Shown one piece after another: positions 43,928-52,870 of a DNA stretch of 64,000 bases. The first letter of the stretch is position 1; the number at the start of each line of letters is the position of its first letter. The notes below the pieces were generated by a model. It was not told the DNA's origin, made no database searches, and was given only the letters and a program-made list of their open reading frames with translations. The position numbers were made by a program, and so were the translations under genes. This DNA comes from CBDCVA01 sp965222935 [NCBI: Candidatus Latescibacterota bacterium] (GTDB lineage: Bacteria > Latescibacterota > CBDCVA01): positions 2,170,001 through 2,234,000 of the forward strand of contig CBDCVA010000002.1 in assembly GCA_965222935.1 (NCBI GenBank), in the 5' to 3' direction.

Positions 43928-45031
43928 ATGGCACAATACCGCGGAGCCGTCATCGGCCTAGGGTGGATGGGGATGCTCTACGACCTGGCGAAGCGGTTAC
44001 CAGACCGCTTCGACGTGGACGACATTGATCGCCCAACACCTCAGGTGAACCCCCAGTACCGCCCCCATCACTGGGAGCATCCCGGCACCGAGGGGCTGCC
44101 CACGACCTATGCCGAGGCGCTCCGGGATCGACCTGAGGTCGAGCTCGTGGCCGCTGCAGACCGAGATGAAAAGCGGCTAGCGATCTTCCGCGAGCGACAC
44201 GGCGTGAAGAACCTCTACACGGACGCCGAAGAGATGCTGCGGACCGAGCGACCCGAGATCGTCGGCGTCTCCACCAACACGAAGGGGCGGGCGGAACTGA
44301 CTTGCCTGGCGGTAGAATGTGGTGCCCGAGGCATCATGACCGAAAAGCCCATATCCCACATCCTTGCCGAGGCGGACCGGATGGTGAAAGCGTGCGCTGA
44401 GGCGGACGTGCCGCTGGTGTGCGGCTCGATCACCACGACGCACCCGTCTTTCGGGAAGGCCAAGGAGCTGGTAGGGAGCGGGACCATCGGTGAGATCGTC
44501 GCCATGGAGGCAAGCGGTCCTTCCGCCCAGCACCAGAACTGGTCCTACTTTCTCGATAGCGCCCCCGCCTGGGTCGTTGGGATCGGGGATGAGCCACGGC
44601 GGGAATCGGGCAGCGACGAGTTCGCGGGCCAGGGCCTCCTGGTCACCGTCGATGGTCAGATGCTCCACTTTCGTAAGGGGGCGCCGGGCATCCGGCTCCA
44701 CGGGACAAAGGGTGAGATCACGTTCGATTACACCCACCATCCGGCCTGGCGCCTATGGCAGGACACTGAGACCCCCGCAGGGAACAAGCGCGTGGAGGTG
44801 CCGTGGCCGGACCCGCAGTTCAGGCCCCCATACGGTGCCGTGTACGGGTACGCCGACATCTTCGACTGCCTGGAAGAGAAGCTGGGCGAGCCGAAGAACT
44901 CGGGTCGGCGCGTGGCCGTGGCGCTGGAGGCGGAGATCGCCCTCAAGCAGTCCTCGGCTCAGGGTGGCGCCCGCATTGAGCTACCGCTGGCGGACCGTTC
45001 CCTGGGGCTCAACTACGACTGGTTCCGGTAG
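43928..45031 (+). CDS. Gfo/Idh/MocA family oxidoreductase
   Basis: 367 residues with N-terminal GAVIGLGWMGMLYD and the catalytic EKP motif in GIMTEKPISH. A 30-residue insertion (RFDVDDIDRPTPQVNPQYRP-type) between the first strand and the next helix is unusual for the family. The C-terminal part carries IRLHGTKGEITFDY, the beta-sheet domain hallmark. GAGGAGGTCGCT precedes the ATG. It is 84 bp upstream of a glycoside-hydrolase-like gene, together suggesting use of a specific oligosaccharide or glycoside. Confidence 0.84.
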   Translation: MAQYRGAVIGLGWMGMLYDLAKRLPDRFDVDDIDRPTPQVNPQYRPHHWEHPGTEGLPTTYAEALRDRPEVELVAAADRDEKRLAIFRERHGVKNLYTDAEEMLRTERPEIVGVSTNTKGRAELTCLAVECGARGIMTEKPISHILAEADRMVKACAEADVPLVCGSITTTHPSFGKAKELVGSGTIGEIVAMEASGPSAQHQNWSYFLDSAPAWVVGIGDEPRRESGSDEFAGQGLLVTVDGQMLHFRKGAPGIRLHGTKGEITFDYTHHPAWRLWQDTETPAGNKRVEVPWPDPQFRPPYGAVYGYADIFDCLEEKLGEPKNSGRRVAVALEAEIALKQSSAQGGARIELPLADRSLGLNYDWFR

Positions 45032-45115
45032 GACCCGAACAAGCGAACTGGCATACGATCATCTCAGGCCGAGACCTCCATTCGCCCCGAAACCTTGAGA
45101 GGAGGGCCGCATACC

Positions 45116-46597
45116 ATGAGACGGCATCGGACGATTTACTTCAACGACGCCCGCCACTACTATCTGTTCGTCTTCGAGCCGCCAATGAGGCTGGAAGATG
45201 CGTGGCGCCCTGTGGACGAAGCGGCCGGTACGGCCGTCGATACGTTCATCTACGGCGTTTCGCGCGCCGACGGCCTCTTCTACCCCTCCAAGGTGGGGCG
45301 GCGGTTCGGCGTGGACATGCGCCCCTTTGGCAACGCGCCCTACTGGCGCGTCTGGGAGAACATGCAGAGCCTGATCGACCGGGGCCTCGACCCCTTGACC
45401 GTCCTGATCGACCGGGCGCACCGGAAGGGCATGGATTTTTTCGCCAGTCTCCGCATGGGCGATGTTCCGGGCCTGGACCCCGGATACACGTTGCGCGAAG
45501 GAGGGCGGGGGTACGTGCATCCGGAGTTGCGCGACCATCAGTTCGCCGTCCTTCAGGAGCTCGCCACGCAGTACCCGGTCGAGGGGGTGGAGCTCGATTT
45601 CGCGGCCCCGTCGCAGGGAAGCGCTTTCTATTTCAAGCCCGAGGACGCATCGGAGCACACCCCGGTCATGACGGCGTTCGTCCGGCGCGTGGCGGAGATG
45701 GTGCGCGGCCGGTCGGGAAAGCCGGGGCTGGTGGGCGCCCGCGTTTTTCCCACCGAGGCGCTGAATCTCAAGGCGGGGATGGACGTGGGGGCATGGCTCG
45801 CGGAGGGGCTGGTGGATTTCGTGGTGCCCCTGGTCTACGGGTACCGCGGCCTGGACGCCAACATGCCCATCGGCTGGCTGGTGGAGGCGGCTCATCGGAG
45901 CGACCTTTCGGTCTATGCGATGTTGCAGCCCCTCTACGAGCTCGAGGGCAGGCCTCTGAGCACCATGCGGCATGCCAGCGCCGCCATGATGCGGGCGGCG
46001 GCGGCCAACTTCTGGGAGCTGGGCGCCGATGGTCTCTACACCTGGTACTTGCGATGGCCCCTCGGCGAGACGGAACGTTGCATCCTCACGGAGTTAGGCG
46101 ACCCCGATCTGGCCAGGGGCGGGGACAAGCACTACTTCCTGCGACGCCGGTACGAACCGTCGGCGGATCACGACACCGAAGCCCATTTGCCGCTCGAACT
46201 TCCCGTCGCGGATGCGCACAGGCACTATCAGGTGCCTTTCAGGATAGCCGACGATACGAGCAGCGACCGCGTGCGCCGTGTCCTGCTCAAGATCAGCGTT
46301 GAGAACCTGGTCTCGGCGGACAGGCTCGACGTCCGCTTGAACGGGCAATCCCTCTCCGGGGAGGCCTGCCGACGCAGCTTCATCCGGCGGATCGAGCCCT
46401 ATGCGGGCCAGTGGCTGGAATTCGACCTCCAGCGTATACGTCCCCGGAAGGGCGAGAATCGGCTGGAAATCGGGCTGGTGGAACGCCCCGCGAACCTCAC
46501 GGGCGGCGTGTCGGTCGAGGACGTGGAGATCATCGTCGAGTACGGTGCGTATCCAGTGGGCTTGAATGCCGGAGAAGAGGGGGAAGGCGAACCATGA
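45116..46597 (+). CDS. glycoside hydrolase-like TIM-barrel protein (GHL/family-10-like), unknown specificity
   Basis: 493 residues from ATG 45116 (MRRHRT) behind GAGAGGAGGG; no signal peptide. The first ~350 residues look like a (beta/alpha)8 barrel of the GHL type, with VEGVELDFA supplying an acidic strand end, LVDFVVPLVYGY and GLYTWYLRWPL forming late strands. The last ~120 residues are a beta-sandwich-like module (LDVRLNGQSL, WLEFDLQ, NRLEIGLV). It may hydrolyse an oligosaccharide in the cytosol. The stop overlaps the next gene's ATG by 4 bp (ATGA), so the two are translationally coupled. Confidence 0.7.
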   Translation: MRRHRTIYFNDARHYYLFVFEPPMRLEDAWRPVDEAAGTAVDTFIYGVSRADGLFYPSKVGRRFGVDMRPFGNAPYWRVWENMQSLIDRGLDPLTVLIDRAHRKGMDFFASLRMGDVPGLDPGYTLREGGRGYVHPELRDHQFAVLQELATQYPVEGVELDFAAPSQGSAFYFKPEDASEHTPVMTAFVRRVAEMVRGRSGKPGLVGARVFPTEALNLKAGMDVGAWLAEGLVDFVVPLVYGYRGLDANMPIGWLVEAAHRSDLSVYAMLQPLYELEGRPLSTMRHASAAMMRAAAANFWELGADGLYTWYLRWPLGETERCILTELGDPDLARGGDKHYFLRRRYEPSADHDTEAHLPLELPVADAHRHYQVPFRIADDTSSDRVRRVLLKISVENLVSADRLDVRLNGQSLSGEACRRSFIRRIEPYAGQWLEFDLQRIRPRKGENRLEIGLVERPANLTGGVSVEDVEIIVEYGAYPVGLNAGEEGEGEP

Positions 46598-47556
46598 TGA
46601 GAATATCCGTCTGGAACGGCGATCTTTCCGACGCCTATCTCAAGGTCATGACCCAACTCGGGGTGGACTGCATTGATTTCGGGCACGGCGACACTTTTCC
46701 GGGGGTGACCGAGCAGGGCTACCCCGACCTGGACGAACTGCTCAGGATCAGGAAGCGGATACGCTCCTGGGGTCTGGACATCAACCGCGTGACCCTGCCG
46801 GACATCACCGAGACGTTCATGACCGATCGGGAGGTCGACGAGCGGGAGCTTGAGAACCGGTGCAAGGCGCTGCAGGTTTTCGGCGAGGCCGGTGTCCCCA
46901 TCGCGCGGCAGCGCGTCGGCGGGGATACCTTCAACGAACAGTTGACCCGTTACGGGTCCGTGCACCGGGGCGGGTACACGTCTCGCGGCGAGAGCCTGGA
47001 GTTGACGAGGGACAGACCCCGGACGCCCGACCTTGAGAACCTGGAGGCGTGGTGGGAACGCTTCTGCGCGGTCTACGGGCGGCTCGTCCCGATTGCCGAG
47101 GCGTACGACATCAGGCTGGCCATCCACCCGTCGGATTCCCCCTTGCCCGATACGCCCCTGGGGGGGCTGGGATTTCATCGCGTGACGGATGCGTTCCCCA
47201 GCCGCCATGTGGGCTACCTTTACTGCTGCGGCACCCGGGCCGAGGCGGGCGGCGGTCCGCTGGTGCTCGACGAGATCAACAACTATGGCCGCAAGGGGCG
47301 GATCTTCATGGTCCACCTGCGGAACGTGCGGGGCAGCTTGGCCACGGCCCGAGGCTTCGAGGAGACGCTCCTCGATGACGGGGACATGAACATGTTCAAG
47401 CTGTTGATGGAACTCCAAAAGGTCGGGTTCGACGGGTGCCTGAACCCCGATCACGTTCCCGCCCTGGAGGGGGATGGCGACCGCGTTCATCAGGGGCTGG
47501 CCTATTCCGTCGGGTACATCAAGGCGCTGCTGGCGGCGCTGGCGGGTCTACCGTGA
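46594..47556 (+). CDS. mannonate dehydratase (UxuA)-like TIM-barrel protein, divergent paralogue 4
   Basis: 320 residues starting at ATG 46594 (or 46597), coupled to the upstream gene; the open frame reaching 46411 overlaps that gene and is spurious. AIHPSDSPLP, LYCCGTR, VHLRNVRG and LNPDH match the divergent UxuA-like group of 4563-7678, with HFRNVRG changed to HLRNVRG. The gene ends in ALLAALAGLP immediately followed by repeat copy c. A 30 bp near copy of this gene's 3' end occurs next to repeat copy e (52871-52900). Confidence 0.8.
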   Translation: MMRISVWNGDLSDAYLKVMTQLGVDCIDFGHGDTFPGVTEQGYPDLDELLRIRKRIRSWGLDINRVTLPDITETFMTDREVDERELENRCKALQVFGEAGVPIARQRVGGDTFNEQLTRYGSVHRGGYTSRGESLELTRDRPRTPDLENLEAWWERFCAVYGRLVPIAEAYDIRLAIHPSDSPLPDTPLGGLGFHRVTDAFPSRHVGYLYCCGTRAEAGGGPLVLDEINNYGRKGRIFMVHLRNVRGSLATARGFEETLLDDGDMNMFKLLMELQKVGFDGCLNPDHVPALEGDGDRVHQGLAYSVGYIKALLAALAGLP

Positions 47557-47602
47557 AACCCCACCCCCCTGACCCCCCTCCCCGCAAGCAGGGAGGGGGG
47601 GG
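47555..47602 (-). repeat. dispersed GC-rich palindromic repeat, copy c
   Basis: Reads GGAAACCCCACCCCCCTGAC-type sequence, CCCCTCCCCGC, AA loop, GCAGGGAGGGG. It is in inverted orientation relative to copies a and b. It fills the whole gap between the convergent stops of the UxuA-like gene (47556) and the amidohydrolase (47610) and overlaps the first stop codon. Both flanking gene 3' ends recur beside other copies of the repeat (e and d). Confidence 0.75.
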
Positions 47603-47609
47603 ACAAGGC

Positions 47610-48509
47610 TCACTCCGCTCGCGCGGGGAAGCGCAGGAAAGTGCGCGCCGTGCCTCCCATGATGGCCTCGCGCTCGCTATCGGTGAGATCGGGCAGCAAT
47701 TCGTCGATGATCGAGGTGCAGGGTCCGTAGCCGGGCTCCCGGTAAATCCACGGCGCGTCCGTCGCCCACATCAGCCGCCCATCGCCGAAGTACCCGAGCA
47801 GTTTCTGGTGATAACCGGCCAGATCGCGGTAGGGAAACGCCTCCCTGCTGTACGCGTACTGCCCCGAAAGCAGCACCGCCACGTTCTCGTAGGTGGACAG
47901 CCGCCAGGTCGAGTGGAAGGCCGGGTTGTATTCCGGCGTATCGACCCTCGGCCGCCCCCCCTCGTCGATGGAGAACTTGCCCCGCCCAGGACAGATGCCC
48001 AGGTGGTTGAGGACCACGCGCACTTGCGGGAACGCGTCGATCATGTAGGCGGCGAGATGGGCGTCGGCCGCCTGCAAATAGAGCCAGAGCACGTAATCGC
48101 GCTCGGCCGCGTGTTTCCAGATGCGATAGCTGGCAAACTCGCGCACGTCGATCGGCGCGAACGGGTCGCTCGGCCCCCCCAACGACCCCAGCCGGAAACC
48201 GACGATTCCCCCCTGCCTCGCCAGTTCGTCCATATGCGCTTCCGGCTCGGCGCTGTCGGCGGGCACCAGGCCGATGCCCAGAAAGCGATCGGGGTAGGTC
48301 ACCAGGCAATGCTGCAAATAGGCGTGCTGGGCGATGGCCGCACCGCCGATCTGCACCAGCATCGCCTGATCGATCCCGTGCTCCTGCATGTGCGCGAGAA
48401 AGGTCTCCACCGTCTCCTCGCGCCTGGCCGGCGCGAGATCGGTCGCGTCGCGCGGAAACGCGTCCGACCGCCGGGCGAAGACGTGCGCATGGGCATCGAT
48501 GCGGACCAT
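47610..48509 (-). CDS. amidohydrolase family protein (amidohydrolase_2 / lactonase-like)
   Basis: 299 residues. The metal-binding HxH motif is at the N-terminus (IDAHAHVF). Further metal or catalytic positions are in VLNHLGICPG and in MWATDAPWIY, whose aspartate is the family's general base. The group includes sugar lactonases (for example fuconolactonase-type), decarboxylases and uronate-related hydrolases. In this context a lactone hydrolase acting between a sugar dehydrogenase and an aldonate dehydratase would make sense, but is inferred. It starts 1 bp after the PhyH gene stop, strongly suggesting co-transcription. Confidence 0.82.
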   Translation of the reverse strand: MVRIDAHAHVFARRSDAFPRDATDLAPARREETVETFLAHMQEHGIDQAMLVQIGGAAIAQHAYLQHCLVTYPDRFLGIGLVPADSAEPEAHMDELARQGGIVGFRLGSLGGPSDPFAPIDVREFASYRIWKHAAERDYVLWLYLQAADAHLAAYMIDAFPQVRVVLNHLGICPGRGKFSIDEGGRPRVDTPEYNPAFHSTWRLSTYENVAVLLSGQYAYSREAFPYRDLAGYHQKLLGYFGDGRLMWATDAPWIYREPGYGPCTSIIDELLPDLTDSEREAIMGGTARTFLRFPARAE

Positions 48510-48510
48510 G

Positions 48511-49227
48511 CTAGGTCTCCAACCCGAAAAGCGCCCGGCGCTCGGGCGTCGTGCAGTGGCGGGCGATGGCCGCGAAAGTGTCGGGGCTGGCCTTCCCGGG
48601 CGTCCGCTTCTCGTAAATCAGGATAATCGACTTGCGCGGCGTTCGGCTCCGGTTGTCCATCGCCGCATGCCAGCCGCGCGCATTGAACATGATGGCCGTG
48701 CCGGCTCGACCGGCGAACGTCCTGTGCCCAGGCATACTCTCCTGTCGCCTCGGGCGGTAATAAGGACCGCTTTCGGGCCTGTGGCTGCCGGGGACGAAGC
48801 CGAACTCGCCCGTCTCCGGGGCGACGTCGTCGACGTAGATCTGCACCTTGGGGTGCAGGGGGCTGTCCGGTGGAACGTCCTGATGCCAGCCGGTATAGCT
48901 CAGCGGCCACAGCGGCACCGTGCGCATCTGCGGATGGATGAAGAGCAGTTCGCCGCCGGTGAAACTCTGGAGCAGGTCGTACCAGCTCGGGTGGTCGACC
49001 AGGTCGATGAAGAACGGGTCTTTTTCGAAGGGGTCGGGGATATCGTAATAGGTGGGGCACTGCTCGCCTTCGGCGATCTTGTCCAACCACGCTTCCTTGC
49101 AGGCCGCCGCCCAGTGGTCAAAGGTCCGCTGCAGGCGGCCTAGCTCCTCGCCCTGGATCGCTTCGGGGAACACCAGATACCCGTCCTCTTCCCACTGTCG
49201 TTGCTGCGCTTCGGTAGGCACCGCCAT
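48511..49227 (-). CDS. phytanoyl-CoA dioxygenase (PhyH) family protein
   Basis: 238 residues from ATG 49227 (MAVPTEA) behind AAGGAGGGCG; the frame continuing to 49572 is repeat-derived and not family-like. The canonical HxD is in TGWHQDVPPD, FVPGSHRP lies about 37 residues later, and the distal histidine is in ARGWHAAMDN with the arginine following. The substrate is unknown. It is upstream of and adjacent to the amidohydrolase gene, so the pair may process one compound. Confidence 0.88.
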   Translation of the reverse strand: MAVPTEAQQRQWEEDGYLVFPEAIQGEELGRLQRTFDHWAAACKEAWLDKIAEGEQCPTYYDIPDPFEKDPFFIDLVDHPSWYDLLQSFTGGELLFIHPQMRTVPLWPLSYTGWHQDVPPDSPLHPKVQIYVDDVAPETGEFGFVPGSHRPESGPYYRPRRQESMPGHRTFAGRAGTAIMFNARGWHAAMDNRSRTPRKSIILIYEKRTPGKASPDTFAAIARHCTTPERRALFGLET

Positions 49228-49330
49228 AACGCCCTCCTTTAGGTTGCGTCCCGGATGCCCGAATGGTACTCTATCCGCAGTTTTTGTCAAAACCCCGAAA
49301 GACTCCTGCGTGAGAATCACCGCAACCGGT

Positions 49331-49404
49331 GACCTGACCCCCCCCTTACCCCCTCCCCGCAGGCAGGGAGGGGGTAAAAGAGGAAATCCCACCCGCCGGC
49401 GAGG
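49331..49404 (-). repeat. dispersed GC-rich palindromic repeat, copy d
   Basis: Inverted relative to copy a and sharing with it the extended block CCTCGCCGGCGGGTGGGATTT plus CCTCTTTTACCCCCTCCC on the minus strand. It is located upstream of the 48511-49227 PhyH gene and followed directly by the amidohydrolase-end relic. Confidence 0.75.
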
Positions 49405-49409
49405 GGGGC

Positions 49410-49440
49410 CAAGGCTCACTCCGCCCGCGCGGGGAAGCGC
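49410..49440 (-). pseudogene. 31 bp relic of the amidohydrolase gene 3' end
   Basis: Matches 47604-47634, the last codons (FPARAE, stop) of the amidohydrolase gene plus 6 bp beyond, at 30 of 31 positions. It abuts repeat copy d just as the real gene end abuts copy c. No coding role here. Confidence 0.65.
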
Positions 49441-49514
49441 CCGCCCCCGCCCCGCATTTTTCGGCTTCCGGCAGCGTCTCGATGCGGCTTGCGTCGAAGG
49501 CATCGAACTGGCTC

Positions 49515-49578
49515 TTGACATTTGTGTGCGGGGTTTTATATTGTTTAAGGAGATTCCCTTTGTTCGATTCAAAGGGAA
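49515..49578 (+). promoter_or_regulatory. sigma70-type promoter and leader hairpin for the CBM9-like gene
   Basis: TTGACA (49515-49520) is followed by TATATT (49537-49542, 16 bp spacer) or TATTGT (49539-49544, 18 bp spacer) in a locally AT-rich stretch. Downstream, TTCCCTTTG (49554-49562) and CAAAGGGAA (49570-49578) form a perfect 9 bp stem with a 7 nt loop near the expected transcript start. The leader to the ATG is about 140 nt, long enough for post-transcriptional control or mRNA stabilisation. The remainder of 49228-49514 is the repeat, the relic and unassigned sequence. Confidence 0.55.
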
Positions 49579-49689
49579 AAATCGTAGATCCGGCGTCGCT
49601 AAAGGGAGGTTGGGGAGAACTCATGCAGGGGCTGCCGGGGCTCCCTGAACGCAGAAGTGAGCAGAGGCCTTAGACACGTTAGAGGGGAT

Positions 49690-50595
49690 ATGATGAGCAA
49701 AGGGAAATGGATCGTAGCACTGGCCGTCGTCGTACTGGCTTCGGCCGTTGCGGCCAACACGGCGAGCGCCCGGATTGATTTCACCTGGGACACGCCCAAG
49801 CTGCCGCCGGGCATGACGGTGACCATCGACGGCGATGCGTCCGAGTGGATGGACTACGCGTATACCGACGGTGTGTGGGACTGGGACCGCATTTCATCGC
49901 AGCCCTGGTTCAACCCCGAGGGGGTCGTGAAAGCTCCGTCCGCGACGGGCCCGGACGAGGGCGAGGAAGCCGGGACCTCCGATGACTTCTCGTTCGAGAC
50001 CTGGGTGGCGTGGGATGATGAAGGGATCGTCATCGCCGTCTCCGCCATCGACAACATCTGGGATGTTCACAGCATCGGCGATGTCGGGTCCTTCGCGAAC
50101 TCGGACGTCGTGTCCGTCTTTACCGATTCCAAGGGCGGCTTCGGCAACGTGAGGACTCCGGGCTACGCAAGCTGGTGGTGGCGCGCGCATCCCGGTGAAG
50201 GGGCCACCTGGAGACGCATCATCGAAGGGCTGCCCGACGATAAGTCCCAAGGACTTTCGGGCGAGCAGATTCCCGAGTCCATCGGGGAGACGATCGTCGA
50301 CCCCGTCGGTGCCTCGCCCAACGCGTTGGGCGGCGACTGGATGTTCGAGGGCAGGATGCGCTGGGAATACTGGACCGCCCGGGACGCCGATTGGGCGCCT
50401 CCGTTCGAGGGGCGCGAGATGGGCTTCGCGTGGCTCATCATCGACGCGGACGGCGCCAAGCTCGATGGTCTGTACTATGTCGGAGGAAGCAACGCATCCG
50501 CCGATCCGGAAGAGGCCAGTTGGACGACCTTCATCCCCGGAGAGGTGGCCGTCGAGACATCGAGCTGGGGCCAGGTCAAGCAGCTCTTCAAGTAA
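49690..50595 (+). CDS. exported CBM9/DOMON-like carbohydrate-binding protein with C-terminal SWGxxKQxF motif
   Basis: 301 residues from ATG 49690 (ATG 49693 also possible) with AGAGGGG upstream. It has a signal peptide (KWIVALAVVVLASAVAANTASA), then VTIDGDASEWMDY, the entry motif of CBM9-type sugar-binding domains. Later strands (FETWVAWDDEGIVIAVSAIDN, then MGFAWLIIDADG) fit the same beta-sandwich. The very C-terminus is VETSSWGQVKQLFK, shared in pattern with the unrelated exported protein at 21727-22500. The gene has its own promoter and terminator and looks like an abundant single-gene transcript. The product probably binds extracellular polysaccharide. Confidence 0.75.
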   Translation: MMSKGKWIVALAVVVLASAVAANTASARIDFTWDTPKLPPGMTVTIDGDASEWMDYAYTDGVWDWDRISSQPWFNPEGVVKAPSATGPDEGEEAGTSDDFSFETWVAWDDEGIVIAVSAIDNIWDVHSIGDVGSFANSDVVSVFTDSKGGFGNVRTPGYASWWWRAHPGEGATWRRIIEGLPDDKSQGLSGEQIPESIGETIVDPVGASPNALGGDWMFEGRMRWEYWTARDADWAPPFEGREMGFAWLIIDADGAKLDGLYYVGGSNASADPEEASWTTFIPGEVAVETSSWGQVKQLFK

Positions 50596-50618
50596 GTTTC
50601 ACGGACCCAGCATCCCGA

Positions 50619-50661
50619 GAAGGCCGGGGGTCTCGTCGAGGTTTCCGGCCTTCGCATTTTT
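50619..50661 (+). terminator. intrinsic terminator after the CBM9-like gene
   Basis: GAAGGCCGG (50619-50627) pairs with CCGGCCTTC (50645-50653), a 9 bp perfect stem, followed by GCA and a run of five T (50657-50661). It lies 23 bp after the stop. This is the clearest Rho-independent terminator in the window. Confidence 0.75.
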
Positions 50662-50828
50662 CCGCCCCTACCCGGGACCCCAGAAGGCTCAAACTCGTGC
50701 GGCGGTACGGGCTCCCGTACTGAACCGCGCTTGACAGAAGGCGGACCGGGGGCGTACATGCGCAGGACCCCCTCGTCCAGTGCATCCCTACAGCACCTGA
50801 CGGCGATGCCGCCAGAAGGAGCTCCGCC

Positions 50829-52826
50829 GTGGCCTCCGAAGAGACCGCCCCGCGAGCCGTAGAAGCCGCCCAGCGAGAGCGTCGGCTCGGTCTGCGCGCC
50901 TCCGGTCTCACGGTGCGCGCGGTGGTTCTGGGCATCCTATTAGCGGCCGCCAGTGCCGTCCTCTATCCGTTTCTGATCCAGGGACACTACATCGCGGGGA
51001 TGGGTCTCGGTTACTTCCCCTGGCTCGCGGTCATGCTGCTGTTCTTCGTCATCTTCGTCGTCAACGTAGCCCTCAAGCTCGCCAATCCTTCATGGGCGCT
51101 GCGGCCTCAGGAGATCGCCGTCGTCTTCGTCATGGTGTTCGTGGCGGTGGTCGCGGACGTGGGCGTGGCTCTGTTCCTGATCGCCACGCTGGCGTCCCCG
51201 CGCTACTACGCCTCGCCCGAGAACGAATGGGCCGATCTCTTCCTGGACGATATTCTGGGCTGGATGGCGCCCGACGACACGGGCAAGGCCATCACGTGGT
51301 TCTACGAGGGTTTGCCTATCGGTGAGACCATCCCCTGGGCCGCGTGGCTCCCTTCACTGTTGTTGTGGTTCAGTTTCGTGGTGGCCTTCTTCCTGATCTG
51401 CATCGCGCTGGTGGCGCTGTTCCGCAAGCAGTGGGTGGAGGACGAGCGGCTGCTCTTCCCCTTGATGAGCACCCCCGTGGCCTTGATGGAGGACAGCGCC
51501 TCACGCGCGCTTCTGCCCGCCATCACCAAGAAACCGGCCTTCCTCGTGGGCTTCTTTCTCATCTTCGGTATGCTCGCCTGGAACGCGGCGACGTTTTTCA
51601 AGCCGGGGCTCCCCACCGTTCGGTTTGGCGGGCCCGTCAGCTTCGGCAGGGACTTCCCCTCCTTTACCATGGCTGCTACGCCGTGGGTCATCGGGCTGTG
51701 CTACTTCGTCAACCCCGAAGTCCTGTTCAGCTTCTGGTTCTTCCAACTTTTCGTTCGCACCCAGCAAGCTCTATTCACCCGCATCGGCTTCGCGTCTGAC
51801 GCCAGCGAGATCGGCGAGCTTGGCGGGGGCTTCGCTTCTTCGGCCTGGCAGTCGTGGGGCGCTTTCAGCGTCTTCATGCTCTACGGCCTCTGGGCTGCAC
51901 GCCACCACCTGGCCGACATCTTCCGCCGCGCCTGGCGAGGGCTCCGAATGGAGAACAATGAACGTGAGATGATGTCGCCGCGCCTCGCCGTCACCTGTCT
52001 CATATCGGGCCTCGTGTACATGGCCGCTTTCATGGCCCGGACGGGCATGTCGGCCCCTTTGATCGCGCTCTTTTTGCCCGCAGCCCTTCTGGCCTACTTC
52101 GGGACCACGCGGCTCGTCATCGAAAGCGGCCTGCCTTACGTCAAGACGCCGCTGGACCCGCAGCCGTTCGCGATGCACGCGCTAGGATCGGCCGGCATGT
52201 CCACCTCCAGCATGGTGGGGATCGCGTTCTCCTTCGGCTGGATCACGCACCTGTGGTCCATCTTCATGCCCGCCGCCGCGCACGGCGCCAAGCTCGCGGA
52301 CTGGCTGAGGATGAACGGCCGGGTCATCGTGATCGCCACGATCCTCGGCATTGCGGTCGCCCTTCCGGTGGCGCTGTGGTACTACATCTACTCCGCCTAC
52401 CACACCGGGGCTCACAACTTCACGAGCTGGGTGTATCAGGGCGGCTTCGCTTTCGATTACATCACCGCGAAAATCAGGGACCCGAGCGGTCCCGATCCTC
52501 TAAGGCTGGGGTTCATGGGCTTGGGCGCGACCCTGACGGGCTTATTGATCTTCGCACGCCACCGCTTCGCCTGGTGGCCGCTTCACCCCATCGGCTTGAC
52601 TTGCCCGCTGGTCGATGGGATGGTCGGCCAATTCGGCCCCTTCTTCCTCACGTGGCTCGCCAAGGTGATCATCATCCAGGTCGGCGGTCAGTCGCTCTAC
52701 GAGCGGGGCAAGCCCTTCTTCATCGGGCTCGTGATCGGCCACATCGCAGGGGCTTTGCTCTACGTCATCGCCAACCTCGTCCTGTACCCGGGAGAAGGGT
52801 ACATGCAACCGCCCCGGTATTCCTGA
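50829..52826 (+). CDS. polytopic membrane protein (DUF6785/DUF6784-like)
   Basis: 665 residues with about 12-14 hydrophobic segments (for example VVLGILLAAASAVLYPFLI, WLAVMLLFFVIFVVNVAL, FVAVVADVGVALFLIATLA, LLLWFSFVVAFFLICIALVAL). The layout resembles the OPT/DUF6785 group of uncultured bacteria: a large loop after the third helix and a helix-charged-loop block with EDERLLFPLMS. It is probably a transporter; the substrate cannot be read from sequence. The start is GTG 50829 behind AAGGAG. It stands alone between a terminator upstream and the promoter/repeat cluster downstream. Confidence 0.75.
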   Translation: MASEETAPRAVEAAQRERRLGLRASGLTVRAVVLGILLAAASAVLYPFLIQGHYIAGMGLGYFPWLAVMLLFFVIFVVNVALKLANPSWALRPQEIAVVFVMVFVAVVADVGVALFLIATLASPRYYASPENEWADLFLDDILGWMAPDDTGKAITWFYEGLPIGETIPWAAWLPSLLLWFSFVVAFFLICIALVALFRKQWVEDERLLFPLMSTPVALMEDSASRALLPAITKKPAFLVGFFLIFGMLAWNAATFFKPGLPTVRFGGPVSFGRDFPSFTMAATPWVIGLCYFVNPEVLFSFWFFQLFVRTQQALFTRIGFASDASEIGELGGGFASSAWQSWGAFSVFMLYGLWAARHHLADIFRRAWRGLRMENNEREMMSPRLAVTCLISGLVYMAAFMARTGMSAPLIALFLPAALLAYFGTTRLVIESGLPYVKTPLDPQPFAMHALGSAGMSTSSMVGIAFSFGWITHLWSIFMPAAAHGAKLADWLRMNGRVIVIATILGIAVALPVALWYYIYSAYHTGAHNFTSWVYQGGFAFDYITAKIRDPSGPDPLRLGFMGLGATLTGLLIFARHRFAWWPLHPIGLTCPLVDGMVGQFGPFFLTWLAKVIIIQVGGQSLYERGKPFFIGLVIGHIAGALLYVIANLVLYPGEGYMQPPRYS

Positions 52827-52838
52827 AGGCGCCGGCGA

Positions 52839-52867
52839 TTGACAGCGCTCGAAGGCGCTTCTATTTT
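52839..52867 (+). promoter_or_regulatory. promoter-like element, upstream copy
   Basis: TTGACA (52839-52844), 17 bp, TATTTT (52862-52867). The spacer contains AGCGC and GCGCT arms around TCGAAG. The same 23-24 bp arrangement recurs at 52995-53023. No intact gene follows directly; the next 30 bp are a UxuA-like gene-end relic, so this copy may be orphaned by rearrangement. Confidence 0.5.
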
Positions 52868-52870
52868 TCC

